Part shown: positions 12,201 to 23,255 of the stretch, piece after piece | Layout of the letters: each line of letters starts with the position of its first letter | Numbering within the stretch: the first letter of the stretch is position 1 | Assembly: GCA_963580285.1 (NCBI GenBank) | Contig: OY757012.1 | Location: 164,846,652-164,910,651, forward strand | Length of the DNA stretch: 64,000 nucleotides | Direction of reading: 5' to 3' | From: Lucinisca nassula | Lineage: Eukaryota > Mollusca > Bivalvia > Lucinida > Lucinidae | Notes under the pieces: generated by a model | What the model saw: only the letters and a program-made list of their open reading frames with translations | What the model was told of the DNA's origin: nothing | Databases searched by the model: none | Position numbers and translations under genes: made by a program

Positions 12201-12364
12201 CATTCTGACCAAGTTTGATGATGATTGGATCAAAACCAAGGCCTCTAGAGTGTCAACAAGAAAAGTTTATGCACGCACGAGGCACGTCGCAAGACTAACA
12301 ATGACGCCGGACATCTCACAATCACAAAAGCTCACCATGACCTTCGGTCAGGTGAGCTAAAAAG
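9220..12364 (+). mobile_element. TCH element with two different tandem cores
   Basis: The left end AACAAGAGGGCC with GATCGCTCACCTGATCC is at 9220. Core 1 (about 9300-10610) has roughly 115 bp units with CATACATGCCAAATATGAAG and GGTCAAGGTCACAGG. Core 2 (about 10610-12260) has roughly 145 bp units with GATATTGTCAAGATGATCAT and TTTGACCTACTGACCTAC. The end is a GCACGACG stretch and the hairpin GCTCACCATGACCTTCGGTC plus AGGTGAGCTAAAAA. Core 1 is interrupted by a MITE at 10186-10363. Short ORFs here are repeat artefacts. Confidence 0.85.
10186..10363. mobile_element. 178 bp Tc1/mariner-type MITE
   Basis: Ends CAGTAAAACCTG and CAGGTTGGACTG, flanked by TA on both sides (10184-10185 and 10364-10365). 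It interrupts a unit of the TCH core, so the empty site is readable from neighbouring units (AAAGTA|GGTCAAAGG). Internal AAGCAAGCACCTGTCTTAAG repeats are present. Confidence 0.82.
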
Positions 12365-13115
12365 AATGGAAGTGTAGAGAAAGAAGAAATATTAACATTC
12401 CCCCTCTACCCTTACGTGCTGAAAGGACAGCAGGCCTTGTCCAACTGTAAGACAACAAACATCAGATGGACACCTCAGTGATGCAAGATAAATGTCACCT
12501 TTGCCTCACCCAATCACCCCTGCTCTAGTGAAGCTAAATATGTTCTGTTCACAACTTATCTTTTAGAAACACAGAATACAGCACAAAAACTGAAAATTGT
12601 TGCATGTGCAGGTTTTTATGGGCCAGCATAGCTAGTTTTGGTCAATCAGGCCTCATCAGTGACCCTCCATGTTTTCAAAATTTACAATGAAATTACTGAT
12701 CCCATAAAGACTAGAAACTATAATTTACATGAAGATGAGTATTTTATATTTTCTAACATCTGAATAAAGGCTTTATTCCTGTGATATAATTCTTATCAAA
12801 TTATTAACCAAGCTGGATATTTCTAGTATAATAATGTGTTAGGGAGCAAGCTTGTACACAGATAGATACACAAACTGATATGAGAGATTAGAAATGAAGA
12901 AGAAACTTTGCCAGACACTTCCCTTTGAATTTTTTTTTACATATTTAAATACAACTGGCTATTTTTATCTCAAGATTTTTATCTCAAACTGAAAATTTCA
13001 ATTGCTTAGAGATGGAACCATGAGGGTCAACCATGTTCATTTAGCAATAAATTATCATGAGAACTTTCAAAGAAAACTTCACTTTAACATCAATAACAAC
13101 AGAACAGAAGGCTAT
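12365..13115. other. Intron, mostly unrecognised
   Basis: Apart from the dispersed fragment at about 12566-12680 (shared with 8835), I see no gene, hairpin or tandem repeat in this AT-rich intron stretch. Confidence 0.5.
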
Positions 13116-13117
13116 CA

Positions 13118-13396
13118 CCACAAAAACACGCCTATAGAATTCTTATTCCCTTGAACTTTTGTATTGTAAAACTGGGGTTTACAGGGGTAAACGTTATTTT
13201 TTTTAATTTCTGCTCTAAAATATAGATTGTGGGTACTCGCTAGAACTGCTTCATCCAGGCAATTCTAACGAGTACCCACAATCTATATTTTGAGCAGAAA
13301 TAAGAAAAAATATCACAATTTTACATCTGAAAATTATCCATTTTTTGGCAGTAAAATTTACATTGTATTTGTAGAGGCGTGTTTTTGTAATGTCAC
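13118..13396. mobile_element. P-family palindromic MITE
   Basis: CACAAAAACACGCCTATAGA at the left and GAGGCGTGTTTTTGTAATG at the right. The centre is GGTACTCGCTAGAACTGC and AATTCTAACGAGTACCC. Confidence 0.78.
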
Positions 13397-13499
13397 CACT
13401 GTGAATGCAGTCCTTGTGAAATGGATTTGAACATTAGGGTTGATGCAAATGTTGATGGATTGACAAATGGATTGAAAGCTCTTTTAAGAGTACCGCATT

Positions 13500-13735
13500 T
13501 ATCCTAAGTATTTGGACACCTAAACTCTGTACCAAACTTGCTCTAAACTTTGAACAAAGACAGTTCAATGCCCAATGTTGAGCCTAAAAATAGCTGGATG
13601 AGTGGCAAACTGTGCAGACCCTGATGAGATGACGCATTCTGCGGCATCCACTCAGGATACACTGTTTGCTCAGTCCTGTTTGTTCGAATACATAAAGTAA
13701 ATGCGGTATATTCTTTGCATAAAGTCAAAAATACA
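13500..13735. repeat. CAAACAGTG hairpin with TTTGGACACCT flank
   Basis: The hairpin is GCAAACTGTGCAGACCCTGA, an inner GACGCATTCTGCGGCATC, and TACACTGTTTGC. The left flank TATTTGGACACCTAAACTCT recurs near 14266, so the hairpin sits in a larger, decayed element. Confidence 0.6.
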
Positions 13736-13750
13736 ATAGGATCATCTCAC

Positions 13751-13841
13751 CTGGAACATGAACCCACTGTCGACCAATTGGCATATGAGTTGTAATTTTA
13801 CTTCTGACATACACCTGTCGTCGGTTATCAATAGCCCAGAC
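13751..13841 (-). CDS. TECPR2: TECPR2 exon H: tectonin repeat
   Basis: Acceptor CTCCACAG|GTC and donor TTCCAG|GTGAGA. It encodes VWAIDNRRQVYVRSKITTHM, then PIGRQWVHVPG, a compact and complete tectonin core. It starts on a codon boundary after exon G and leaves one base (G) that exon I completes. Confidence 0.92.
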
Positions 13842-14029
13842 CTGTGGAGTATTGGTACTTTGAATAAGACATAGTATTTAAGTAATGAAGCTAATCGCTG
13901 GTTTAAGAAGGGATAATATTTTCACAACTTAACCTTTGCCTTCCTACAATCTGTCACCTTCCAAAACAGCACTAGGATAACACATCCTTGACATACTGCA
14001 TTCTTTCATATCTCTAGAACAGTTATATT

Positions 14030-14262
14030 TCTGACAAAAAATTGTGACATTTTTCTTACTCACATGCCAAACATAGGTTATGGGTGCTTGTTAGAACTGC
14101 CTCAATGAGACAGTTCTAACAAGTACCCATAACCTATGAGTAGAACTGCCTCAATGAGGCAGTTCTAACAAGTACCGATGACCTATGTCTTAGAGTAAAA
14201 ATCAGAAAAAAAAATGAATGTACACACCTGTAAACCTTAGTTTTCTTTATACACTGTATTTG
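14030..14262. mobile_element. P-family MITE with doubled palindrome
   Basis: GTTAGAACTGCCTCAATGAG and its inverse occur twice in a row (about 14088-14180), so the central hairpin has been duplicated. Outer sequence (TGTGACATTTTTCTTAC, TGTACACACCTGTAAACC) matches the family. Confidence 0.65.
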
Positions 14263-14379
14263 ACCGAAGTATTCGGACACCTCAACTCCTTACCAGACTT
14301 GTTCTTAAATTTTAACAAGTAAAATTCATTACCCAATGTAAGTCAGACTTACGGTTCTTGGGGTCTACATGTCATCTTA

Positions 14380-16290
14380 TCTTGTTTTACATTTTTGCAA
14401 GGCTTCAAGAAAATCTCTGAAACAATTTTCAAGTTATAGAAAGGGCACAAGTGCATGACAAGGATCACTGTTTACAATGTTCAAAGGGTGGTAGCTCCAA
14501 AACCAGGAAACTCAGAGCTATGGCTCTTGTGTTCTGCATGTCATATCATGCTGATGTACATTTGCATAAATTTTCATTATGAAAACACGCCTATACAAAT
14601 ACATAGTAAATTTTACCGCTGAAAAAAAGACAAGTTTCAAATGCCTTATTTTTCTTATTTCTGCTCAAAATATAAATTGCGGATACATGTTAAAACCGCC
14701 TCACGCGGTTGTAGCGAGTACACACAATCTATATTTTAGAGCAGAAAATAAGAAAAATAAGGCTTACCCCTGTAAACCCCTGTTTTACCATTTAAGAGTT
14801 GGGTTCAAGGCGGTCAGAACTATATAGGCATGTTTTCGTTATAGGGAAGAAAATATCCCCAAATAGTTTTCAAGTTACAGAACAGACATAAATATACTAC
14901 AGAAATCACTTTCTTTCTACGTTCAAAGGGCCATAACTCCAGAAGTAGGTTAGGCAGAAATATGGTTGTTGTGTTCTATGCTTTGTCTATCCTATACCTT
15001 TGTGTTAAAGTTCTTCCTCAAATATCTGACAGGAATTACAACTAACATAATGGACACCAGTGCAATTGGTAGAAATGGCTATTTTTAATATTTACTATGT
15101 TCAAAGGGCCGTAACTCCAAAAGTAGGTTAACCAGAGTTATGGTTCTTGTGTTCTGCACCTCAACTTATGCTGTTTTACATTTGCAAGAAACTTCATGGA
15201 AATATCTCAAATGGTTTTCAACTTGCAGAGTGGACATGAGTATATGGTAGAAATGGCTATGTTCAATGTTCAAAAGGCAATAACTCCAAAAGTAGGCAAA
15301 CCAGAGTTATGGTTCATATCTTCTAGCTTTTGTGGTTCCTGAGAAATCTTTGACGAAAAATTAAACATTGGCTTATAAAGAGAGAAAGAAGAATGAAAGA
15401 ACAGAGGAACAAATAAGTGGATAATACCCATAGCCTCTTACACAATACAAGTCATTATCACTACATATTATACTAAGTTTGAGGCTTCTAGCTTTTGTAG
15501 TTCCTTAGAAATTTTTGACGAAAAATTTAACATTGGCCTATATTGAGAGAAAGAAGAATGAAAGAACAGATGAACAAATAAGCAGACAAGCCCCATTCCC
15601 TCTTACACACCACAAGTCCTCATGATCGGTTAGTATGCCAAGTTTGAGGTTTCTAGCTTTTATGGTTCTTGAGAAATCTTTGACAATATATAATCAGGGA
15701 TGCAAAAAATTTAACATTGGCCTATATGGTAAGGAGAATGAATGAACAAATAAGCCAAGAAAGCCCATTGTCTCTTACACAATATAAGTCATTATTATTG
15801 CATTGCATAACAAGTTTGAGGCTTCTACCTTTCACAATTCCTAAGAAATCTTTGATGAAAAATTTAACATTGGCCTATATGGAGCAAAAGAAGAATGAAA
15901 GAACAGATGAACAAATAAGCCAACAAAGCCCATTGTCTCATACACAATACAAGCCATCATCATTGCATAGTATAGTAAGCTTGAGGCTTCTAGCTTTTGT
16001 AGTTCCTTATAAATCTTTGACAAAAAAATTAACATTGGCCTATATGGAGAGAAAGAATAAAGGAACAGATGAGCAAATAAGTGTGCCTCTTACACACAAG
16101 TCATCATGATTGGTTAGTATGCCAATTCAAGCGTTTATGGTTCTTGAGAAATCTTTGACCAAAATTAATCATTTATGGAAGGATGGACAGACAGATGGAT
16201 GGAAGGATGGACAGACAGATTTAAATCAGTATATCCCCCATTTTTTTCAACGTGGGGACCCACTTTTTCAAAGTGGGGGTATAATAAGTT
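14380..16290 (+). mobile_element. TCH element with two cores, right end GGGGGTATA
   Basis: Core 1 has roughly 170 bp units with CATAACTCCAAAAGTAGG and CCAGAGTTATGGTTC (about 14479, 14930, 15110, 15280). Core 2 has five units of about 156-182 bp with AACATTGGCCTATATGGAGA and AACAGATGAACAAATAAG (15365-16060). Then comes a GACAGATGGATGGAAGG microsatellite and a right hairpin (CCCACTTTTTCAAAGTGGG, GGGGGTATAA). A P-family MITE interrupts core 1. ORFs of 105-130 codons here are repeat-derived. Confidence 0.75.
14580..14839. mobile_element. P-family MITE with visible TA target duplication
   Basis: TGAAAACACGCCTATA at the left is inverted as TATAGGCATGTTTTCG at the right, with TA on both sides (14578-14579 and 14840-14841). 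It interrupts a tandem unit of the surrounding TCH element, which gives the empty site. This copy sets the ends of the family and is inverted relative to the others. Confidence 0.85.
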
Positions 16291-16559
16291 TTAAAGATTC
16301 GTTATCTAATGACATGGTTAGCTTTGAACAACTGGGCCATGGCTTTAAACTTGTATTAAGTCCAAATTTAATTTGTAAACAACAGATGGGCATATCAGCC
16401 TGCACATCTGCCCTCCCCACTGGCTGATCAGCATACACTGTTATGATAGAACAATACATCTAGTAAGTTTTTGCATCCAAATTTCAAGTCTTGCTTGTCT
16501 GTGTAGCAGAGCTGGCCAGTTATTGTCTAATTGTAACCATGGAAATCGGTTTTCTTGTG

Positions 16560-17335
16560 ATGGGCTCATAAGAATCTTACATGAGGGTCACTGTCCGGCA
16601 TCACCAGGCAAGCCTGATGCTGGACAGTGATCCCCTGGAAAAGATTTTTCTATCCAACACTCACACCCATGTAGGATTCTTTTCATTTCTGAGCGAGGAT
16701 ATTTCAATACTGCAGCCACTTCGGTTGTCAATGTCCGCCTTATTGTGATGACACTACAGTGATGTTTAGTGACATCATGTAACATGCTGTGACGCCAACC
16801 TTAACGGCGGAGCATATGAGGTTGTATTCAACCAATGCATTTAACAAACACGCAAGAATATTCAATTTTGGGTTATAACAAGCTTAAACTATGGATTTCC
16901 TTATCTGGTGTGCAAGAATATAAGAATCTTATATGGGTGTGAGGGGTGGATGGAAAAATCCGTCCCAAGGGACACTGTCCAGCATCACGAGGCTTGCCGA
17001 GTGATGCCGGACAGTGATCCCGAGGGACGGATTTTTCTATCCACCCCTCACACCCATATTGAATGCTTTTTCTTGCATACCTTCCATTTCTATTGCGAAT
17101 TTTTAATGCTGCTGTCACTTTGGTTACCGACGTCCGCTATTTTGTGATGACACAACAGGAACGTTTAGTAACGTCACGCATGACGCCGCCGCGCATGAGG
17201 TTGTAATCAACCAGTGCATTTATCAAACACGCCATTATATTCGATTTTGGGTCGGAACACCAGGGTCATAACATAAATTTCTATCCCAGGGTAAAATCAG
17301 GGGTTTCCTTGTCTGGTGTGCAAGAACATATTATA
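16560..17335. repeat. Two tandem copies of a hairpin element next to exon G
   Basis: Copy 1 (about 16560-16915) and copy 2 (about 16920-17335) each have a hairpin arm pair, then TTGTGATGACAC, GGTTGTA-TCAACCA and CTGGTGTGCAAGAA. In copy 2 the hairpin is nearly perfect over about 130 bp (16935-17060; arms GTGTGAGGGGTGGATGGAAA and its inverse). The right edge is only a few bases from the exon G donor. Confidence 0.75.
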
Positions 17336-17340
17336 CATAC

Positions 17341-17528
17341 CATCCAGTCCTGAGTCCCAGCTACTACCTGTGTAAACACAGTGCCACCATTATCAACAGG
17401 TAACCAGGCAGCATTAAGACTGCGATCATTGGGAGCTTTTGCTCCTATACGATGATACACTCCACCTTCATTGTCCACTGCCCAAACATTTGAACTACCA
17501 CAGGACAGATGTACAAAATGTGTGGTGT
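17341..17528 (-). CDS. TECPR2: TECPR2 exon G: tectonin repeat
   Basis: Acceptor TGCTTTCAG|AC and donor TGGATG|GTATGT. It encodes THFVHLSCGSSNVWAVDNEG, GVYHRIGAKAP, then AAWLPVD and a strand ending GTQDWM, which runs without a gap into VWAIDN of exon H. Both the N-V-W-A-V-D and G-V-Y-x-R-I-G signatures are present. A duplicated hairpin repeat abuts the donor side (16560-17335). Confidence 0.93.
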
Positions 17529-17571
17529 CTGAAAGCAAAGCCAGGTAACATGTACGGTAAAAATTCTGCTA

Positions 17572-17801
17572 ATAACCCTTTTAGTACCAAATAGAAGCTT
17601 CCTCCTTATATATAGCATGAGTCCAATTTCAAAATTTAGGGGTGTCAGGTTGTGTTTGCATCAAAGTTTATTTGGAAAATGACTGAACTTTTAGCAAACA
17701 GTGGAGGCCCTGAACAGACGCCGCGTTCTGCGGCGTCTGATCTGGGCCTGCACTGTTTGCCAAGGTACCCCTTTAGGGGTTTCCAGTACTGAATGGGTTA
17801 A
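17572..17801. mobile_element. TTAA-MITE with perfect inner hairpin
   Basis: Ends ATAACCCTTTTAGTACC and GTACTGAATGGGTTAA. Centre GCAAACAGTGGAGGCCCTGA with inner GACGCCGCGTTCTGCGGCGTC and CACTGTTTGCC. Confidence 0.7.
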
Positions 17802-17814
17802 GACCACCTAAATC

Positions 17815-17990
17815 TAAGACTAATTCTGCTATAAAAAGCTGATTTAGAAGGCTGCAGTTACTTTTTCTTCGTGTTTCTGCACACAATGTCCCTCAGGTCA
17901 GGGACCACCTTTGGGACTGTTCAAAAGTGGTCTTTTAGACCACTTTTGAACAGTCCCAAAGGTGGTCCTAAAATAGGAATTTTACTGTAA
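17815..17990. repeat. K-palindrome
   Basis: GGACCACCTTTGGGACTGTT, AAAAGTGGTCTTTTAGACCA and its inverse, ending ATTTTACTGTA. Confidence 0.7.
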
Positions 17991-18039
17991 ATGCTCTTAT
18001 ATTAGCCATTGCACGCCGAGATAGCTTTTTTTATTTTCT

Positions 18040-18231
18040 TTAGCCCTTATCCTGCTGAATACATTACTTTAGACACACCCATTTCTGAATATCTAATTAC
18101 TTGATATAATGTATTCATCCAAATTTGCAAACTGAATGACAAACAGTGCAGATCCAGATCAGATGGCTTCTGAAGTGGCTCTACACTGTTTGCAAAGTAG
18201 AGGGTGTCATGTTCACCGGGATAAAGGTTAA
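18040..18231. mobile_element. TTAA-MITE (CCTTATCCTGCTGAATA type)
   Basis: Starts TTAGCCCTTATCCTGCTGAA and ends GGGATAAAGGTTAA. The hairpin is AAACAGTGCAGATCCAGATC .. CTCTACACTGTTTGC. Close relative of 26331, 36145 and 52010. A P-family fragment follows at 18255-18330, and 18331-18876 is intron without recognised features. Confidence 0.7.
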
Positions 18232-18876
18232 AATAAAATTTATATTGCATTTACTCACAAGAATCTCCCCACTGAGGTAGTTCTAATGAGTAAACACAAC
18301 ATAGATTTTGAAGATGGGAGTTTGGAGGTATATTTTGAAAATTTCAGTCATATATGAATTTGCTCTACTTGTCATTAATGCATCATGTTATATTTTATAT
18401 TCATGGTTATAAACAGGTCATAAAAAATCCGAATATATGGTTTCATTCACGCAAAAGCATAAACAATTTCAAGTCTTTAATCAACATATTCCTCAATAGG
18501 TTTGTGTAATGGGGGCTCTGGCAAATTGCTTGTGTCACATGAATGAAAGGTTACATGAATACATATCTAGAGAACAAATGCTGCAACTGACCTAGTTCCC
18601 TTAAATAGGTTGGTAATTAAGGTGACACTTGTTAGATGCAAAAGCATGCAGTGTTCTTTACAAGTGATTCCAATGAATGTATGATTGACAAACAGCACAA
18701 ACCAATGAACTTATGAACAGAAAACCGGACTTCTGTATCAAATAATCCTTAATGCATGACAAACCTTAATTCAAATATATTAATGTCTGCAGTTATAGGA
18801 AAATGTTCCTAGGAATGTAACAGCCTAGGAAAACGAACCTTTGGTGTTCCAGCTGTCAAAGTTCCGTGGTACTTAC

Positions 18877-19107
18877 CAATTTGAGTCAAGTCTAGTTTGA
18901 ACCATCCACCACCCTGTGGGTATATTGGTCCTATTCCAGTCCTAATGTAGACCTGCCCATTATCCAGGAGAACCCAGACAGCATCTGGGCAGGCTGAGAT
19001 ACAGATAAATGTGGAGCTTGGTCCTGGAGACTGAACACTGCCACAGTTAAGCCTATCCTGGGTGTATGTAAAGATGTCTCCTGACCCCTGCTGCACCCAC
19101 AGTAATC
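18877..19107 (-). CDS. TECPR2: TECPR2 exon F: tectonin repeat
   Basis: Acceptor ACTTTCAG|GA and donor AATTG|GTAAGTA. It encodes LLWVQQGSGDIFTYTQDRL, then a complete blade: ISACPDAVWVLLDNGQVYIR, TGIGPIYPQGGGWFKLDL. The V-W-V-L-x-x-x-G-Q-V-Y-I-R-T-G stretch is a textbook tectonin signature. The last base starts an Asp codon completed by exon G. Confidence 0.93.
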
Positions 19108-19157
19108 CTGAAAGTAAGGATAGCATGCTATTTGTTTAATGTAATAATGGCAAACTT

Positions 19158-19443
19158 GTATCACGTGAACAAGTCCGTGAAATAAAGACCCCCCTAAACC
19201 CCACTTGATATAGAGAAAAGTGGGGTTTACAGGGGTAAACATCATTTTCCTTATTTCTGCTCCAAGACATAGGTTGTGGGTACTCGTTAGAACTGCCAAA
19301 TTGAGGTGGCTCTAATGAGCACCCAAAACCTATGTTTGGAGTATAAATAAGAAACATATCAGAGATTTTCATCATAAAATTACCTTTTTTATTTGAGGTA
19401 TGAAAAAATGCACTATATCACACAGAAGATGTGTTATCATAAT
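19158..19443. mobile_element. P-family MITE, divergent subtype
   Basis: ATCACGTGAACAAGTCCGTG at the left, GATGTGTTATCATAATG at the right, centre GGTACTCGTTAGAACTGCC / GGTGGCTCTAATGAGCACCC. Confidence 0.7.
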
Positions 19444-19684
19444 GAAAAAGTATGTTTCAATTTCATTATGGAGTGTTGTACCAACACTGTCTTTCTCCTT
19501 TCCTGATATATGTACCAAGTACCAATTCACTCCTTGTTAAAAAGAACAAGGTTTTAACACCTTGTATACCAGTGGACTCTTCCACTGCTATATGCTGGAC
19601 AAGTCCATTTGACATATAGAGGTGTCAGGCCTGTTTTTTGTGTTTTTGTTTTTTTTCGTTTTTATTCTATTTTTGACAGAAAAT

Positions 19685-19795
19685 TCTGTTAGCAAATAGT
19701 GCAGGCCCTGATCAGATGCTGCCTTCTGTGGCATCTGATCTGGGCCTGCACCGTTTGCCAAGCTACCCCTTTAGGGGTTTCCCGCATGCAATCAG
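19685..19795. repeat. CAAACAGTG-type hairpin
   Basis: GCAAATAGTGCAGGCCCTGA, inner GATGCTGCCTTCTGTGGCATC, CTGCACCGTTTGCC. Same type as 17690. 19796-20090 and 19444-19684 hold nothing I recognise. Confidence 0.65.
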
Positions 19796-20090
19796 TTAGT
19801 TACTGGTACCAGTGCTTAAAAGGCTCAAACCTGCCAACCTTCTGCAGAGGTCTTACCATATGGTCATGGTGTCTCCGACTACATCTATCAGGAGTATCAA
19901 TGACTTTCCTTTGGAATAAGATGTGAAGGAGATAACTGGGAGCTAGAAAGTTTTAACCCTTGAGTATTTGTTATGGAGGGACCTCCAAATGCATCTTTGT
20001 TAGAAATTCTTATAAAAACTATCCCAAAATTCAGTTATCAACCACCAGTAGGTGTGATTAGCTAACATGAATTTAGCTATGAGACTCATT

Positions 20091-20709
20091 AACAAGAGGC
20101 TCAATGAGCCTAAACCGCTCACCTGAGGAACTTAAGTTTTAACAATTCACAGACTTGACTACTAAATCTGCTAATAGAATCCAGCCCATTGACCCTTACA
20201 GGATATAAGTCATGATTATTGCATTGCATTCCAAGTTTGAGACTTCTAGCTTCTATAGTTCCTGAGAAATCTTTGACGAAAATTTAACATTGGTCAAAAT
20301 GGAGAGAAAGAAGAATGAAAGAACAGATGAACAAATAAGCTGAGAAAGCCCAATGTCTCTTACACAAAATAAGTCATCATTATTCTATTGAATACCAAAT
20401 TTGATGCTTCTAGCTTTTATAGTTCCTGAGAAATCTTTGATTAAAAATTTAACATTGGTCTATTATCTCTATATGGAGAGAAAGAAGAATGAAGGAACAA
20501 ATGAACCAGACTAGCTCCAAAACCTAATGCAGCCTTTTCCCCTTGCCCAATGGTGCTACACATAAAATTTAAACAAGATTGGTCGACTGCCGCCTGAGAT
20601 ATGCTTCATTGAAAGTGTGGACGACGGATGGACGGACGACAGACGACGGACTCCGGAGCCTTGGTATACTATCGGCTCACTGGAGCCTTTGGCTCAGGTG
20701 AGCTAAAAA
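20091..20709 (+). mobile_element. TCH element, two core units
   Basis: The left end AACAAGAGGCTCAATGAGCC, CGCTCACCTGAGG is at 20091. Two units resemble core 2 of 14380-16290 (AACATTGGTCAAAATGGAG). The right end is GACGGACGACAGACGACGG then GGCTCACTGGAGCCTTTGGC and TCAGGTGAGCTAAAAA. It joins directly to the next array. Confidence 0.8.
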
Positions 20710-23255
20710 TTCAAGTCGCTATTTCTGTCACAATATTTTCCCTACGTTAAGTCTATGGGCAAATTTTTTTGTCTCTCAAGGTCACGTAACTCCGAGGTCA
20801 ATATTCCGATTCGGCCCAAAATCGAACTTAACCGAGATTTTATGCCTGTCCTCGTTACCTGCAAGTTTGAAGCTGATATGAATAAAAATAAAGTTGCTAT
20901 CGTGGTCACAACGTATTTTTTTATGCTCCAGGGCAGGTAACTCCAAGGCAAATATTCTGATTCGGCCCAAAATCGAACTTAACCGAGATTTTATGTCTGT
21001 CCTCGTTACCTGCAAGTTTGAAGCTGATCTGAAAAAAATTCAAGTCGCTATCGTAGTCGCAAGATTTTCCCTAATTAAGTCTATGGGCAAATCTTTTGTC
21101 GCTCAAGGTCACGTAACTCCGAGGTCAATATTCCGTTTCGGCCAAAAATTGAACTTAACCGAGATTTTATGCCTGTCCTCGTTACCTGCAAGTTTGAAGC
21201 TGATATGAATAAAAATAAAGTTGCTATCGGGGTCACAACGTATTTTTTTATGCTCAAGGACAGGTAACTCCAAGGCAAATAATCCGATACGGCCCAAAAT
21301 TGAACTTAACCGAGATTTTATGTCTGTCCTCGTTACCTGCAAGTTTGAAGCTGATCTGAAAAAAATTCAAGTCGCTATCGTAGTCACAACATTTTCCCTA
21401 TGTAAAGTCTATGGGCAAATTTTTTGTCGCTCAAGGTCATGTAACTCCGAGGTCAATATTCCGATTCGAACTTAACTGAGATTTTATGCCTGTCCACGAT
21501 ATGCAAGTTTGAAGCTGATCTGAATAAAAATAAAGTTGCTATCGTGGTCACAACGTATTTTTTTATGCTCAAGGGCAGGTAACTCCAAGGCAAATAATCC
21601 GATTCGGCCCAAAATCTAACTTAACCGAGATTTTATGTCTGTCCTCGTTACCTGCAAGTTTGAAGCTGACCTGAAAAAAATTCAAGTCGCTATCGTAGTC
21701 ACAACATTTTCCCTATGTTAAGTCTATGGGCAAATTTTTTGTCGCTCAAGGTCACGTAACTCTGAGGTCAATATTCCGATTCGGCCCAAAATCGAACTTA
21801 ACCGGGATTTTATGCCTGTCCTCGTTACCTGCAAGTTTGAAGCTGATCTGAATAAAAATAAAGTTGCTTTCGTGGTCACAACGTATTTTTTCATGCTCAA
21901 GGGCAGGTAACTCCAAGGCAAATAATCCGATTCGGCCCAAAATCGAACTTAACCGTGATTTTATATCTGTCCTCGTTACCTGCAAGTTTGAAGCTGATCT
22001 GAAAAAAATTCAAGTCGCTATCGTAGTCACAACATTTTCCCTATGTTAAGTCTATGGGCAAATTTTTTGTCGCTCAAGGTCACGTAACTCCGAGGTCAAT
22101 ATTCCGATTCTGCCCAAAATCGAACTTAACCGAGATTTTATGCCTGTCCTCGTTACTAGCTACAGTGATGACAACGTTTTCCCCATGTTAAGTCGATAGG
22201 CAATTTTTCGGGCGCTCAAGGGGACGTAACTCTTGAGTGAATTATCTGATTCGGCCCAAAATCGAACTTGACCGAGATTTTGTGCCTGTACTGATTATCT
22301 GCAAGAATGAAGTCGATCAGAAAAAAATTGACGGAGCTAGAGTGATGACAAGCTTTTTCCTATGTGAAGTCTATGGGAGCTAGATGTTGCCATGGCAACC
22401 AGAGTTCCACTCAGATCTGCCTGAAAACCTTATGAAGCCTTTCCACTTGCCCAATAATGCGACACATGAAATTTGATCAAAGTTGGCCAAGTAGTCTTTA
22501 AGATATACATTTTTGAAATTCCCATTAACCCTAATGCAAAAACACACAAGGGCAGGTAACTCCTAAGTGAATGATCCGATTCTGCCAGTTATCGAACTTG
22601 ACTGAGATTTCATGGCTGTGCTGGTTATCTGCAAGAATAAAGCCAATCTGAAAATAATTGAAGCAGCTACGGTGATGACAACATTCTCCCCATGTTAAGT
22701 CAATAGGCAATTTTTTCAACGCTCAAGGGCACGTAACTCCTGAGTGAATAATCCGATTCAGCCCAAAATCGAACTTGATCGAGATTTCATGCCTGTCCTC
22801 GTTATCTGCAAGAATGAAGTCGATCAGAAAAAAATTGACGGAGCTAGAGTGATGACAAGCTTTTTCCTAACGCTCAAGGGCACGTAACTCCTGAGTGAAT
22901 AATCCGATTCAGCCCAAAATCGAACTTGATCGAGATTTCATGCCTGTCCTCGTTATCTGCAAGAATGAAGACAATCAGAAAAAAATTGACGGAGCTAGAG
23001 TGATGACAAACTTTTTCCTATGTTAAGTCTATGGGAGCTATTTGTTGCCATGGCAACCAGAGTTCCAATCCGATCTGCCCGAAAACAGTATGCAGCCTTT
23101 CCCCCTACCTGATAATGCTTCACATGAAATTTGATCAAGATTGGCCTACTGGTTCCGGAGATATACTTCTTTGAAAGTGTGGACGACGGACGACGGACGC
23201 CGGCTCGTGGTATACTAATACCTCACATGAGCCTTCGGCTCAGGTGAGCTAAAAA
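20710..23255 (+). mobile_element. TCH array with ~325 bp dimeric higher-order repeat
   Basis: From 20710 to 22150 two related monomers (about 150 and 176 bp) alternate. TTCGGCCCAAAATCGAACTT recurs at about 20810, 20960, 21138, 21290, 21600, 21780, 21930 and 22105. One monomer continues TTTATGCCTGTCC, the other TTTATGTCTGTCC. From 22150 to 23050 a divergent monomer set follows (GAGCTAGAGTGATGACAAGC). The right end is GACGACGGACGACGGACGC and hairpin CTCACATGAGCCTTCGGCTC, GGTGAGCTAAAAA. Many 60-105 codon ORFs on both strands are phase-locked repeat artefacts. Confidence 0.85.

Noticed and set aside
15717..16427. 130 and 105 codon plus-strand ORFs
   Set aside because: They lie wholly in the tandem core and microsatellite tail of a TCH element.
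20742..22049. Many 60-104 codon ORFs on both strands with similar proteins
   Set aside because: They are translations of the same tandem unit; start codons, lengths and stops follow repeat phase, with no family resemblance.
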